A stretch of 54,244 nucleotides of DNA from Pleurocapsa sp. MO_226.B13 (lineage in GTDB: Bacteria > Cyanobacteriota > Cyanobacteriia > Cyanobacteriales > Xenococcaceae): NCBI GenBank assembly GCA_030064795.1, contig JASJEI010000011.1, positions 1 to 54,244 of the forward strand, in the 5' to 3' direction. The notes under the pieces were generated by a model. The model did not search any database, was not told where the DNA came from, and was given only the letters and a program-made list of their open reading frames with translations. This document shows, piece by piece, positions 8,291 to 17,078 of this stretch. The translations under genes were made by a program, and so were the position numbers. Numbering within the stretch: position 1 is the stretch's first letter; each line of letters begins with the position of its first letter.

Positions 8291-10018
8291 ATGATCGGAA
8301 TCAAGCATCCAACATTGCTTGGTACGGCTGCGTTTGTCTCGGCAGCTTGGCTGTCTGGAAATACTGGGGTTGCTGCTCAACAAGTAGATCTATCTAACCC
8401 CGATGCGATCGCCAATTATGCGGATTTAGAGAATTCTCTCGATAATTTGGATAGTGCCGATGCTCCAGTAAATCTGATGGGGCAAGTTACCAACGTCAAT
8501 CAACTACGAGATGTATCCCCTACAGATTGGGCATATGAAGCTCTTCGTAGCCTTGTAGATCGTTATGGTTGTATTTCTGGTTTTCCCAACCAAACCTATC
8601 GTGGAAATCAGCCCTTATCTCGTTATGAGTTTGCAGCAGGTTTAAATAGCTGCTTGAATCAGATTGAACGTTTGATTGCTGCTCAGGGTGCTGCCGTCCC
8701 TGAAGACTTGGAAACTATTCAAAGATTAACTCAAGAGTTTGAAGGCGAATTAGCTACTCTAGGTGGCAGAATCGATGAAGTAGAAAGTAGAACTGCTCTA
8801 CTGGAAGACAATGCTTTTTCCACCACTACTAAACTAGTCGGGGAAGCAATTTTTACTTTGGCTAATGCTTTTGGTGAAGAACAGGCTTTAGGATTAGAAG
8901 AAAATCCCGATCTCGACTCTGAAGTAACCTTTACTGATAGAGTGCGTCTTCAGTTTGTCAGTAGTTTTACAGGCCAAGACAGACTATTCACTCGCTTAAC
9001 TGCTGGTAATATCGATAATTCCTTTCAAAATGAAACTGGGACGAGAGAAGGACGTTTTGCCCACGATGGTCAAGCAGGAAACAACGTGGTAGTCGATCGC
9101 CTTCATTATAGTTTCCCCGTCGGCGAGAGACTGCAAGTTACCGCTATGGGTGTTTTGGCCGCTCACCATTTCTATGCTGAAACCTTTAACGCTGGACTAA
9201 ATACTGGTGGTGGTGGTACTGGTGCTTTGTCTCGTTTTGGCGAACGTAATCCTCTTTATCGTCAGGGGATTGCTCGTTCTTCTGCTGGTGTTGGTGCTAA
9301 GTTAACCTTGACAGACTTTTTAGCCATTTCTGGTGGTTATATTGCTCCTAATGCAGCCGATCCCACTACTACTAATGGTCTATTTAACGGTAGTTTTTCC
9401 GCTTTGGGTCAAGTTGAATTAACTCCTTTAGAATCTCTAAAAATCGGTCTGACCTATATTCGCAGTTATGACAACGAGCAAATTAATCTCAACGATGAAG
9501 GACTGCCTGGATTTAGGGGTTCTTTCCTCTGGGGAGGAACAGGTACTAATGCTGCTAACTTGAGAGGTGCGCCTGGTGTTGATATTGGTCAATCGCCCGT
9601 AACAACTAACTCCTATGGCGCGCAGTTTCAATTTGACCTGACTTCTAGGTTTAGTATTCGGGGTTGGGGAGGCTACACCGATGCTGAAATTATCAATGAA
9701 GGCGAAGATGACAATGGTTCGGCAGATATCATCAACTTCGCGGGAGCATTGGTCGTCTCAGATCTTATTAAAGAAGGAAGTTTGGCAGCCTTGATTGTGG
9801 GTGCAGAACCTTATTTGAGTTCTATTGATGCCAATGGTGATGATGAGGATGAAGATATTGTTGACGATATCCCTCTTCATGTAGAGGCTTTGTATAGGTA
9901 TCAACTAAATGACAATATATCCATTACACCTGGTGTTATTTGGTTAGTTAATCCCAATCAAAATAGCGACAATGAAGATATTTTTATTGGGGCTTTAAGA
10001 ACTACCTTTGCTTTCTAA
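8291..10018 (+). CDS. SLH-domain outer-membrane porin (cyanobacterial iron-uptake/OprB-like porin)
   Basis: The 575-aa protein starts at ATG 8291 behind a GTGAGGAAA ribosome site. It has a signal peptide (FVSAAWLSGNTGVAAQ) and one S-layer-homology domain (about 75-130: LRDVSPTDWAYEALRSLVDR ... LSRYEFAAGLNSCL), which anchors such porins to the pyruvylated peptidoglycan-linked polysaccharide. A short coiled coil (about 140-165, QRLTQEFEGELATLGGRIDE) precedes a long C-terminal barrel ending in TTFAF. This order is that of the SomA/Slr1841 class, which form small-ion and iron-permeable channels. The barrel strands have typical length. A strong terminator follows at 10070. Confidence 0.88.
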   Translation: MIGIKHPTLLGTAAFVSAAWLSGNTGVAAQQVDLSNPDAIANYADLENSLDNLDSADAPVNLMGQVTNVNQLRDVSPTDWAYEALRSLVDRYGCISGFPNQTYRGNQPLSRYEFAAGLNSCLNQIERLIAAQGAAVPEDLETIQRLTQEFEGELATLGGRIDEVESRTALLEDNAFSTTTKLVGEAIFTLANAFGEEQALGLEENPDLDSEVTFTDRVRLQFVSSFTGQDRLFTRLTAGNIDNSFQNETGTREGRFAHDGQAGNNVVVDRLHYSFPVGERLQVTAMGVLAAHHFYAETFNAGLNTGGGGTGALSRFGERNPLYRQGIARSSAGVGAKLTLTDFLAISGGYIAPNAADPTTTNGLFNGSFSALGQVELTPLESLKIGLTYIRSYDNEQINLNDEGLPGFRGSFLWGGTGTNAANLRGAPGVDIGQSPVTTNSYGAQFQFDLTSRFSIRGWGGYTDAEIINEGEDDNGSADIINFAGALVVSDLIKEGSLAALIVGAEPYLSSIDANGDDEDEDIVDDIPLHVEALYRYQLNDNISITPGVIWLVNPNQNSDNEDIFIGALRTTFAF

Positions 10019-10069
10019 AGTCTGTAGCAAGATCGATAAATAACAAACTACAACAAGTAACAAAATTAT

Positions 10070-10118
10070 AGGGATTGAAGAGCAAGTCTAAATAAGGCTG
10101 TGGCTTCAATCCCTTTTC
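10070..10118 (+). terminator. Rho-independent terminator of the porin gene
   Basis: AGGGATTGAAG (10070-10080) pairs perfectly with CTTCAATCCCT (10104-10114) over 11 bp, and the T-rich TTTTCTG follows. Confidence 0.75.
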
Positions 10119-10204
10119 TGCATTACCTTAACACTAAGACTTAGCTAGAATTAACCTATGTTAAGCAAAATAGTTAACTCGTTGGCGCGAGATAGATATC
10201 TGTT

Positions 10205-11395
10205 ATGAGCGAAAAATCGCGTATATGTATTATTGGTGGTGGTTTTGGTGGTTTGTATACTGCTTTACGCCTCAGTGAATTTCCTTGGCAAAACGAACAA
10301 AAACCAGAGATAACTTTAATTGATAAAAGCGATCGCTTTTTATTTTCTCCTTTGTTGTACGAACTAGTAACCGAAGAGATGCAGAGTTGGGAAATTGCTC
10401 CCCCCTTTGCCGAGTTATTGACCAATACAGGGGTTATTTTCCATCAGGGTTGTGTCACCAACATTAATCTCGAAGCTAAGCAAGTTGCTTTAGACGATCG
10501 TACAACTATCGATTACGATAAGTTAGTCTTGGCTGCTGGTGGTAAAACTCCCGTAGATATTGTTCCTGGCGCGAAGGAACACGCTCTTCCGTTTCGCTCT
10601 CTCCATGATGCCTATCGTCTTCAAGAGAAATTAAGACTATTAGAAGAAGCTAATCCTGACAAAATTAGAGTGGCAATAGTCGGCGGTGGTTATAGTGGGG
10701 TAGAATTGGCTTGCAAACTCGCAGCCCGTCTGGGTAAAAAAGGCAGAATTCGCATCATAGATCGGGGAGAGCAAATTCTGGAAGACAGTTCGGAGTTTAA
10801 TCGTAAAACTGCAATTAAAGCTTTAGAAGAGAATCAAATTTGGCAGGATTTAGAAACCGAAGTGGCACGAGTTGAGTCGGACAGTATTTCTTTAATTTAT
10901 AAAGGACAAACTGATACTATTCCCGTAGATTTAGTTTTGTGGACTGTAGGTAATCAAGTTGCGGGGTTAGTTAACGATCTCCCTCTAGCCAAAAACGAGC
11001 GAGGATTACTTAAAATTGAACCGACTCTATTAGTAGAGGGTAGAGACGATATCTATGCTTTAGGAGATGTTGCTGATTGTTACGATGCTGATGGTAACCC
11101 TCTTCCCGCAACGGCACAGGTTGCTTTTCAACAGTCTGACTATTGTGCTTGGAACTTATGGGCCTCAATAACCAATCGCCCTTTGTTATCTTTCCGCTAT
11201 CAACCTCTAGGAGAAATGATGACTCTAGGAACAGATAACGCCACCATCAACGGTTTAGGTCTCAAGCTAGATGGCCCTTTTGCTTATGTAGCTCGCCGTC
11301 TAATTTATCTCTATCGTCTACCAACTCTCAAACATCAGTTGACCGTAGGAATAAACTGGATTACTCAACCCCTAGTTGAATTACTATCTTCATAG
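10205..11395 (+). CDS. ndbB: Type II NAD(P)H dehydrogenase, demethylphylloquinone reductase NdbB
   Basis: The protein has 396 aa and two Rossmann motifs: FAD-binding RICIIGGGFGGLYTALRLSE at the N-terminus and NAD(P)H-binding VAIVGGGYSGVELACKLAAR near residue 160. The FAD-closing segment IYALGDVAD is near 285. Length and many blocks (FLFSPLLYELVTEEMQSWEI, FRYQPLGEMMTLGTDNA, LYRLPTLKHQLTVGINW) match Synechocystis Slr1743 NdbB as I recall it. That enzyme reduces demethylphylloquinone so the naphthoquinone ring can be methylated in phylloquinone (vitamin K1) biosynthesis for photosystem I, at the thylakoid membrane. ATG 10205 gives the expected N-terminus. It appears monocistronic; a broken TnpB fragment follows directly. 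Confidence 0.88.
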   Translation: MSEKSRICIIGGGFGGLYTALRLSEFPWQNEQKPEITLIDKSDRFLFSPLLYELVTEEMQSWEIAPPFAELLTNTGVIFHQGCVTNINLEAKQVALDDRTTIDYDKLVLAAGGKTPVDIVPGAKEHALPFRSLHDAYRLQEKLRLLEEANPDKIRVAIVGGGYSGVELACKLAARLGKKGRIRIIDRGEQILEDSSEFNRKTAIKALEENQIWQDLETEVARVESDSISLIYKGQTDTIPVDLVLWTVGNQVAGLVNDLPLAKNERGLLKIEPTLLVEGRDDIYALGDVADCYDADGNPLPATAQVAFQQSDYCAWNLWASITNRPLLSFRYQPLGEMMTLGTDNATINGLGLKLDGPFAYVARRLIYLYRLPTLKHQLTVGINWITQPLVELLSS

Positions 11396-11399
11396 CTTG

Positions 11400-11705
11400 A
11401 TGATAAACAAAAACTCGTCAAAAATTATTCGTACCGATATTTGGGAACTTAATTCAACTGCCAAACATCAACTATTGTTTGACAGCACGATTAAGATCTA
11501 TCATCGATTCTGTAGATTTTTGACGGGGATTGTTTTTACGCATTGGAAAACATTAGGTGGGCTATCAAGTCAAGAAGTAGTTCCTGCTGTCGAACGGCTA
11601 ATGCACAAGACAGCCAAGAATCCAAATGTTAAATATCCTCAAGTCGGCAGGGCGTTTCACAAATTTCCCTCTTACTACCGTAGTGGACTGACACGCCTTA
11701 AATAG
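11400..11705 (+). pseudogene. N-terminal fragment of a cyanobacterial TnpB-type transposon protein
   Basis: From ATG 11400 about 95 aa (IIRTDIWELNSTAKHQLLFD ... LGGLSSQEVVPAVERLMHKT ... YPQVGRAFHKFPSYYR) resemble the start of a common cyanobacterial OrfB/TnpB type of about 400 aa. The similarity ends abruptly near 11684, and the frame runs through an unrelated SGLTRLK tail to TAG. Nothing of the RuvC half remains. A different TnpB-related gene starts 150 bases downstream, so a nested insertion or deletion is likely. Confidence 0.6.
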
Positions 11706-11858
11706 TTCAATAGATTCAACTGAACAACGCCAAACAAATAACTTTCTTTGCCCTCATTCGAGGATAAACGTCTTTGCCCCGAACAGGCTATACAGAAAAT
11801 CCTAAACATACCTCAAGAAACTCTGTTAAAATTCCAGAACAAAGTTCAATGTTAAATC

Positions 11859-13454
11859 ATGGGCGATAAAGGATTACGTATCGGTATCGAGGCAAGAATC
11901 CCAGATCATCCTATTTTAGATATCTTGGGCGACAAGTACGAATCGATACGTCGTACTGGCTTGAATGATATGCAATCTGGCATGAGCGAATTAGAAATTG
12001 AAAAATCATATCAGTCTCGGTTTGATATCCAATGGGCATGGGCTGATAGCATTGCTACGGAAGTCAAACAAACCTATTCACAACTTGTTACAGCAAAAAA
12101 GCTCAATATTGCTCGAATCAAAGAACAAATAAAGAAAAAGGTTAAGAAGGCTAAAGCTACATATAAATCTCTATCGAAAGTTAAAACTCCAACGGATAGG
12201 CAAAAAAAACATCTCTTGGGATTGAAATCTAAACTCCTCAAGATTGAGTCACTAAAGAAGCAATTGAAAAAGCTTGAATCTGCCAAGAGATTACATATTT
12301 GTTTTGGCTCGAAAAAACTTTTTAATGCCCAATACCATCTAGAAAAAAATGGCTACTCCAGCCATGACGAATGGTTGGCCGACTGGAAGAAAAAGCGAGG
12401 TGGAAGATTTTACTGTGTCGGAAAGTCAACGGTCGGTGGCGGCACTATGATTAAGATTTACCACATTGAAGAAGATGATTTTATTGCTTCGATTCAATTG
12501 CCTAGATTTATGTGGGCTTCCCATGGTCAGGAATTAACAATACCCTTTAAAGTAAGTGAATGCCGTCGTCGCCGAAAATCGTCTTTACTCTATGCCATAG
12601 AGCAACAAAAACCAATCACGGTGCAGATATTTAGACGAGAACACAAATCAAATAATTGGTACATACATCTAACTACTTATGCTCAGTCTGTACCAGTAAC
12701 TACTAGTTTAAACAACGGGTGCGTTGGTGTAGATTTTAATCGCAATAGTGTTGAATGGGCTTATGTTTTACCTGATGGCAATATTAAAGATCAGGGCAAA
12801 ATCGATTTTAGGTGGAAAGGTTTTTCATCGGGGCAAAGACAAGTAATGATGAGAGACTTGGTAGTTAAGTTAAGTGATATGGCTTTTAGTTATCAATGCC
12901 CTGTAGCTATTGAATCTCTTGATTTTTCTAAAAAGAAAGCATCTATGTCTGAAGCTTCAAAAGTTTATAATTCAATGCTCTCTAACCTCTCTACAGGTAT
13001 GTTCTCTGAAGCATTGGAATCTAGATGTAAAAGATCTGGAATTGGTTTGCATAAGGTCAATCCAGCCTTTACCAGTGTCATTGGCATGATTAAGTTTATG
13101 CCGAGATATGGCTTGAACAGTGGAACGGCAGCAGCTATGACTATTGCTCGGAGAGCGATGGGTCATAGCGAACGCGCCCCTCAATGCCTAGTAAGACCAG
13201 AGGATCGAGCTAGGCATCCTTGGACGACTTGGAATCGTGTCGCACGATATCTTAAATCTAACAAAGTTAGACGTTCGCAACTTTTTGATTGGATGAAAAC
13301 CCTAGAGAATATTTTTGTTGTTAGTGATAGCGATGAGAAGGTTTCGGACCTCTCTCTTGCCAGTAGTCAATCAGATCGTATTTCAGGGAAGTCACCGTGT
13401 CCCGACCCTAAGCATAGTGATACTTATGTGCAACTTTGTTTAGGTTTTAAGTAG
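11859..13454 (+). CDS. TnpB-related RuvC-fold protein, second and divergent copy
   Basis: This 531-aa basic protein has a long lysine-rich coiled region (about 80-142), then HICFGSKKLFNAQYHLEKNG, a hallmark of the 'TnpB-related' branch. The RuvC half shows CVGVDFNRNSVEWAYV (Asp 292), VAIESLDFSKKK (Glu 352) and YGLNSGTAAAMTIARRA, where the third acidic residue is again replaced (Gly 422). No zinc-finger cysteines are present. It shares the core layout with the copy at 2692-4221, but the N-terminus differs entirely, so these are not recent duplicates. No transposase A gene is adjacent. Start ATG 11859 fits. It may be a relic of an IS200/IS605-like element or a retained guide-RNA-binding protein; the sequence does not decide. 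Confidence 0.72.
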   Translation: MGDKGLRIGIEARIPDHPILDILGDKYESIRRTGLNDMQSGMSELEIEKSYQSRFDIQWAWADSIATEVKQTYSQLVTAKKLNIARIKEQIKKKVKKAKATYKSLSKVKTPTDRQKKHLLGLKSKLLKIESLKKQLKKLESAKRLHICFGSKKLFNAQYHLEKNGYSSHDEWLADWKKKRGGRFYCVGKSTVGGGTMIKIYHIEEDDFIASIQLPRFMWASHGQELTIPFKVSECRRRRKSSLLYAIEQQKPITVQIFRREHKSNNWYIHLTTYAQSVPVTTSLNNGCVGVDFNRNSVEWAYVLPDGNIKDQGKIDFRWKGFSSGQRQVMMRDLVVKLSDMAFSYQCPVAIESLDFSKKKASMSEASKVYNSMLSNLSTGMFSEALESRCKRSGIGLHKVNPAFTSVIGMIKFMPRYGLNSGTAAAMTIARRAMGHSERAPQCLVRPEDRARHPWTTWNRVARYLKSNKVRRSQLFDWMKTLENIFVVSDSDEKVSDLSLASSQSDRISGKSPCPDPKHSDTYVQLCLGFK

Positions 13455-13555
13455 GTGTCACTAAAACTATTTGTAGCTAGTAGCTTTTGACTATTAGAGA
13501 GTGTTTGTAAACAAAAAATTAAACTGCATATCTATTGGAATTTTACCGCTTGGAA

Positions 13556-13583
13556 GGGGAATTGGGGAATTGGGGATTTGGGG
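13556..13583 (+). repeat. Four GGGG runs, potential G-quadruplex
   Basis: Four runs of exactly four G are separated by AATT, AATT and ATTT. The run lies in the 321-bp gap between the second TnpB-related gene and the acyltransferase gene. Confidence 0.7.
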
Positions 13584-13607
13584 ACTAATACTTCTCTACC
13601 TCCCTTC

Positions 13608-13678
13608 TAGAGACGCGACGGGGCTTATAAATTCTTGAGGAAACCTCAAGAAACAGCCCCTCATATATCGCGTCTCTA
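13608..13678. repeat. Long nested palindrome (REP-like hairpin)
   Basis: Three concentric stems stack: TAGAGACGCGA (13608-13618) with TCGCGTCTCTA (13668-13678); GGGGCT (13620-13625) with AGCCCC (13655-13660); TTCTTGAGG (13632-13640) with CCTCAAGAA (13644-13652) around AAA. The outer GAGACGCG motif recurs, as I recall, in dispersed palindromes of cyanobacterial genomes. It could also end transcription from either side. Confidence 0.75.
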
Positions 13679-13775
13679 CTCCCTATCTCCCTACCTCACC
13701 ACTTTTTTGGTTTTTAAGATTTACTTGACAAACAGTTTCTTAGCTATTTAATACTTTTGATTTAAGTTGTAATTT

Positions 13776-14960
13776 ATGCCCGACGATAAGTTTTTACCAC
13801 CCCAGCGAAATGATTTATTAACTCGTCTACTACAAAGTATTTCTTATTTGGTACTGTATTTTGTTTATCGCATCAAGGTCGTAGTGGACGATCGCGATAT
13901 CGCTCTACTGAGGGAAATAGAAGATCGACGAGTGGTTTATTTACCCAATCATTCTAATTTAGATGATGGAGTAGTAATGTTTCTCTTTTCTGCCCGTTTG
14001 GGACAACTGTTTCATTATGTCGTCGCTTATGAAGCATTCAGGGGCATAATTGGTAGATTATTGCAAACAGTAGGTGCTTACTCAATCCGACGGGGAATGG
14101 GCGATCGCTCTAGTATCGTTCAAACGCTCCACATCCTCCAGCAACCAAAAGCTAAATTAGTCATTTTTCCTGAAGGAGGATGTTCCTATCAAAATGATAC
14201 CGTCATGCCTTTTCGCACGGGTGGCATCGAGTTGGCTTTAAAAACCGTCTTAAAATTGGCAAAACACGAGTCCCTTCCCGATCTTTACTTAGTCCCCGTA
14301 AGTATTAAGTATTATTACCTGGGCAACACCGACAGACAAATCGCCAAAAGTCTTAGTGACTTAGAAACAGCTTTATCTATCCAGCCAACCAGCAGTGATT
14401 TTTACTTACGTTTGAGAGAGATTGGTAGTAAAGTCATCGATAATCTGGAAACAGAATATCAACTTACTCCCAATCTAGAACCAGACTGGAATCAAAGAAT
14501 TATCGCTCTTAAAGAACATCTGTTAAATTATTGCGAACGAAAGTTAGATATTAGTCCTGCAACTCAACTTCCCAATCGCGAACGAATTTATAAAATTCAG
14601 TCAATGTTAACCGAACTAGAGAAATCACCTGGTGAAACAGGAGAAAAAACTATAGATTATCAGCATCTCAAGCTAACTACCGTTCGCCTCCTCAATTTTG
14701 ATGCGATTTACGATGGTTACGTTGCTGATGAACCGACTCCAGAAAGATTTTTTGCTACTTTAGACAGATTAGAACGGGAAGTCTTCCAAATAGATCGACC
14801 CAAACCCAAAGGGCTAAGACAGGTGAAGATCAAAATTGATACGCCAATTAATCTAGGAGAATATTTACCAGTTAGCAAATGCGATCGCCAAGAGTTAATC
14901 CAAAATCTCACTCAAACAGTTCGGCAAAAAGTACAGGTAAATCTCAATTCATCCTATTGA
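13776..14960 (+). CDS. PlsC-like phospholipid/glycerol acyltransferase
   Basis: The 394-aa protein has a hydrophobic N-terminal segment (SISYLVLYFVYRIKV) and the acyltransferase motif I as NHSNLDD (residues about 57-63; H-x4-D), with motif III as VIFPEGGCSYQ (about 130). Family members move an acyl chain from acyl-ACP or acyl-CoA to lysophosphatidate-type acceptors at the membrane. The protein is longer than a minimal PlsC (about 240 aa), with a C-terminal extension (about 210-394) that I do not recognise. The acceptor is unknown. A HAD phosphatase-like gene starts 21 bases after its stop, so the two are probably co-transcribed. Confidence 0.75.
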   Translation: MPDDKFLPPQRNDLLTRLLQSISYLVLYFVYRIKVVVDDRDIALLREIEDRRVVYLPNHSNLDDGVVMFLFSARLGQLFHYVVAYEAFRGIIGRLLQTVGAYSIRRGMGDRSSIVQTLHILQQPKAKLVIFPEGGCSYQNDTVMPFRTGGIELALKTVLKLAKHESLPDLYLVPVSIKYYYLGNTDRQIAKSLSDLETALSIQPTSSDFYLRLREIGSKVIDNLETEYQLTPNLEPDWNQRIIALKEHLLNYCERKLDISPATQLPNRERIYKIQSMLTELEKSPGETGEKTIDYQHLKLTTVRLLNFDAIYDGYVADEPTPERFFATLDRLEREVFQIDRPKPKGLRQVKIKIDTPINLGEYLPVSKCDRQELIQNLTQTVRQKVQVNLNSSY

Positions 14961-14981
14961 TTAAAAACAACTAAATCGAAA

Positions 14982-15698
14982 ATGTCACTTCAACTACCAA
15001 CTAGCACCGTACCCAAAGTTATCTTTCTCGATGCGATGGGAACTCTATTCGATCTTCAAAATAGTGTCGGTAAAATATATCAGCAGTTTGCTTTTAAATA
15101 TGGCGTAGAAATAGATTCTGAGACTCTCGATCGAGCTTTTCTGAAAAGTTATCAAGCTTCTTCGCCCTTGGCGTTTCCAACCACAGAATTAGAAACAATT
15201 CCCGAACGAGAATTTCTCTGGTGGAAAAATGTAGTTCAAACAACATTTGAGCAAGCAAAATTACTGAATCAATTCAGTAATTTCACTGATTTTTTTAGCG
15301 AGGTTTATCTGTATTTTGCTACCAAAGAACCTTGGTATATCTTCCCTGATGTTATTCCTTGCTTAAAGAAATGGCAACAACAAGGAATTGAGTTAGGAGT
15401 GATTTCTAATTTTGATACTCGCTTGCATCAGATTTTAAAAGCTCTTGATTTAGAACATTTTTTCACCAGTATTACCATCTCTTCAGTTGCAGGATTTGCT
15501 AAACCAGAGCAAAATATATTTAAGATTGCTTTAAGAAAACACGGTTTTGCTGCTGAACAAGCATGGCATATTGGAGACAATAAAGATGCAGATTATCAGG
15601 GAGCAAAAAATGCGGGAATCAAAGCATTTTGGTTAAACCGTAATTGTGATTCATTAAATATTAAAAACCAACTACCCAATTTAAGTAGTCTGGGATAA
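14982..15698 (+). CDS. HAD-superfamily hydrolase (subfamily IA, HDHD3-like)
   Basis: The 238-aa protein has motif I VIFLDAMGTLF (nucleophile Asp, with Ala-Met where many relatives have Phe-Asp), motif II VISNFDTR, the motif III Lys in GFAKPEQNIF, and motif IV HIGDNKDADYQGAKNAG. A helical cap lies between motifs I and II (C1 type). Such proteins hydrolyse small phosphate esters; the substrate is not readable. DAMGTLF is characteristic of the REG-2/HDHD3 branch. The next Asp after the nucleophile, normally the general acid, is absent from motif I, so activity could be altered. It follows the acyltransferase gene closely. Confidence 0.78.
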   Translation: MSLQLPTSTVPKVIFLDAMGTLFDLQNSVGKIYQQFAFKYGVEIDSETLDRAFLKSYQASSPLAFPTTELETIPEREFLWWKNVVQTTFEQAKLLNQFSNFTDFFSEVYLYFATKEPWYIFPDVIPCLKKWQQQGIELGVISNFDTRLHQILKALDLEHFFTSITISSVAGFAKPEQNIFKIALRKHGFAAEQAWHIGDNKDADYQGAKNAGIKAFWLNRNCDSLNIKNQLPNLSSLG

Positions 15699-15766
15699 AC
15701 TTGTGTTTATATATAGCTTTATAGACACACTTTTTGCAAAGTTAGAGGAAACGGGGGATATAGGCT

Positions 15767-16657
15767 TTGGACACAGCTAATCAGCAAAGAATTCTGGGAT
15801 ATTTTATTGAAGAAGCAAAAGAACATCTTCAAACCCTAGAGCAAGGAATTTTACAGTTAGCTACATCTGTCCGCGATGCAGAAACAGTTAACGAAATGTT
15901 TCGGGCTGCTCATTCAGTCAAAGGTGGTGCAGCAATGTTGGGCTACACCAGCATTCAGAAAACTGCACATCGCCTAGAAGATTCTTTTAAGATTTTGAAA
16001 GATAATCCAGTTGATGTCGATCAAAAACTAGAGACATTATTTCTCAATGGATACGATCATCTTCAGGATCTGATCGAACGTTTAGAAAATTCTGCCGATT
16101 TTAGCGATAGCGATGCTGTAGAGATTTTGGCTCAGGCAGAATCCAATTTTGCAATTTTAGATAAATATCTTCAACAGCTACTATCGGGTAGTTCCTCAGA
16201 AAATGCTAGTGCTAGCCAGCGAGTGACCGCAGCCCTAAAACAAATGCTGCAATTATTCAAGCAGCCCGATAGCCCAGAAAGCCGTCAAAAATTGCATCTT
16301 GCTTGTAACAAACTAGCGGAAATTGCTCCCGATGAAGCAAATTGGCAAACCTTAGTCACTACTACTCAAAAAGCAATTACCAATAAGAAATATCCCTACA
16401 ACACGATTGCTCAAGTAGTTATTAAAGAAATCAAACAAGCTGGAGATTATTTGGATTCTGGTCAAGTAGACAAGCTGGTTCCTAGCAAAAATTTACAGCA
16501 GTTAGCTGCTACTGCTGGAGGAACATCTGGGGTAACTGCGACTGCTTCTACAGTAACTATACCTACAGATCCCCAAGGAGCAGCACTAGCTCTGTTAAGG
16601 ACTTTTGACAAACAACAAATTATGCAAATATTTCAAATTATTAAAAGTCGTCTTTAA
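15767..16657 (+). CDS. Hpt-domain phosphotransfer protein
   Basis: This 296-aa protein starts at TTG 15767, preceded by AGAGGAAACGGGGG. The N-terminal 130 residues are a four-helix Hpt domain: FIEEAKEHLQTLEQGILQL, then FRAAHSVKGGAAMLG with the phosphorylatable His near residue 49, then QKTAHRLEDSFKIL. The remainder (about 140-296) is helical and does not match a kinase, CheW or receiver domain that I recognise. Stand-alone Hpt proteins shuttle phosphate between hybrid kinases and receivers. No partner is adjacent, so the pathway is unknown. Confidence 0.75.
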   Translation: MDTANQQRILGYFIEEAKEHLQTLEQGILQLATSVRDAETVNEMFRAAHSVKGGAAMLGYTSIQKTAHRLEDSFKILKDNPVDVDQKLETLFLNGYDHLQDLIERLENSADFSDSDAVEILAQAESNFAILDKYLQQLLSGSSSENASASQRVTAALKQMLQLFKQPDSPESRQKLHLACNKLAEIAPDEANWQTLVTTTQKAITNKKYPYNTIAQVVIKEIKQAGDYLDSGQVDKLVPSKNLQQLAATAGGTSGVTATASTVTIPTDPQGAALALLRTFDKQQIMQIFQIIKSRL

Positions 16658-16747
16658 GCGATCGCAGCTGGGAGTTAGATTGATTGAGTTGATATATGTC
16701 ATAATAAATACTTATCAACTAACTAAATTAAACATCGTCAATTAGCT

Positions 16748-17020
16748 GTGTTTCAATTCGCTGTCCATTTTGTCAGTCCATTTAAAGCAGTTGTTCTCCA
16801 GCTACGTTTTGTTGGTGCCTGTTCTATACTGGGGCTTTTTGGCTGGAGTTTGGCTAGCTTTGCTGCGGATGCAATCGCCAGAGCTAAAAAAATGCATCAG
16901 ATCCCCTGTACCAAGTGCCGTTTTTTTACTGGAGATTATCGTCTCAAATGCACGGTCAATCCTCATCTTGCCAATACAGAGCAAGCGATCGGCTGTTCTG
17001 ATTACCAAAATCCAAAATAA
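16748..17020 (+). CDS. Small conserved cyanobacterial protein with a cysteine cluster
   Basis: This 90-aa protein from GTG 16748 has one hydrophobic helix (FVGACSILGLFGWSLASFAA), then a short hydrophilic tail with four cysteines: IPCTKCRFFTGDYRLKCTVNP and IGCSDY. The Cx2C...C...C spacing suggests a metal-binding or Fe-S-like knuckle next to the membrane. I recall similar short proteins in cyanobacteria annotated only as hypothetical. It stands between the Hpt gene and the convergent SRPBCC gene. Confidence 0.6.
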   Translation: MFQFAVHFVSPFKAVVLQLRFVGACSILGLFGWSLASFAADAIARAKKMHQIPCTKCRFFTGDYRLKCTVNPHLANTEQAIGCSDYQNPK

Positions 17021-17078
17021 AGAGGATATTTGAGATATTTGAAAATATCGCAACTAGTCAAAATTTTGCCCGATTTGA

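Noticed and set aside
11859..13454. Cas12k-like effector of a CRISPR-associated transposon
   Set aside because: No tnsB, tnsC or tniQ genes and no CRISPR repeat are nearby; the HICFGSKKLFNAQYHLE block points to the TnpB-related family instead.
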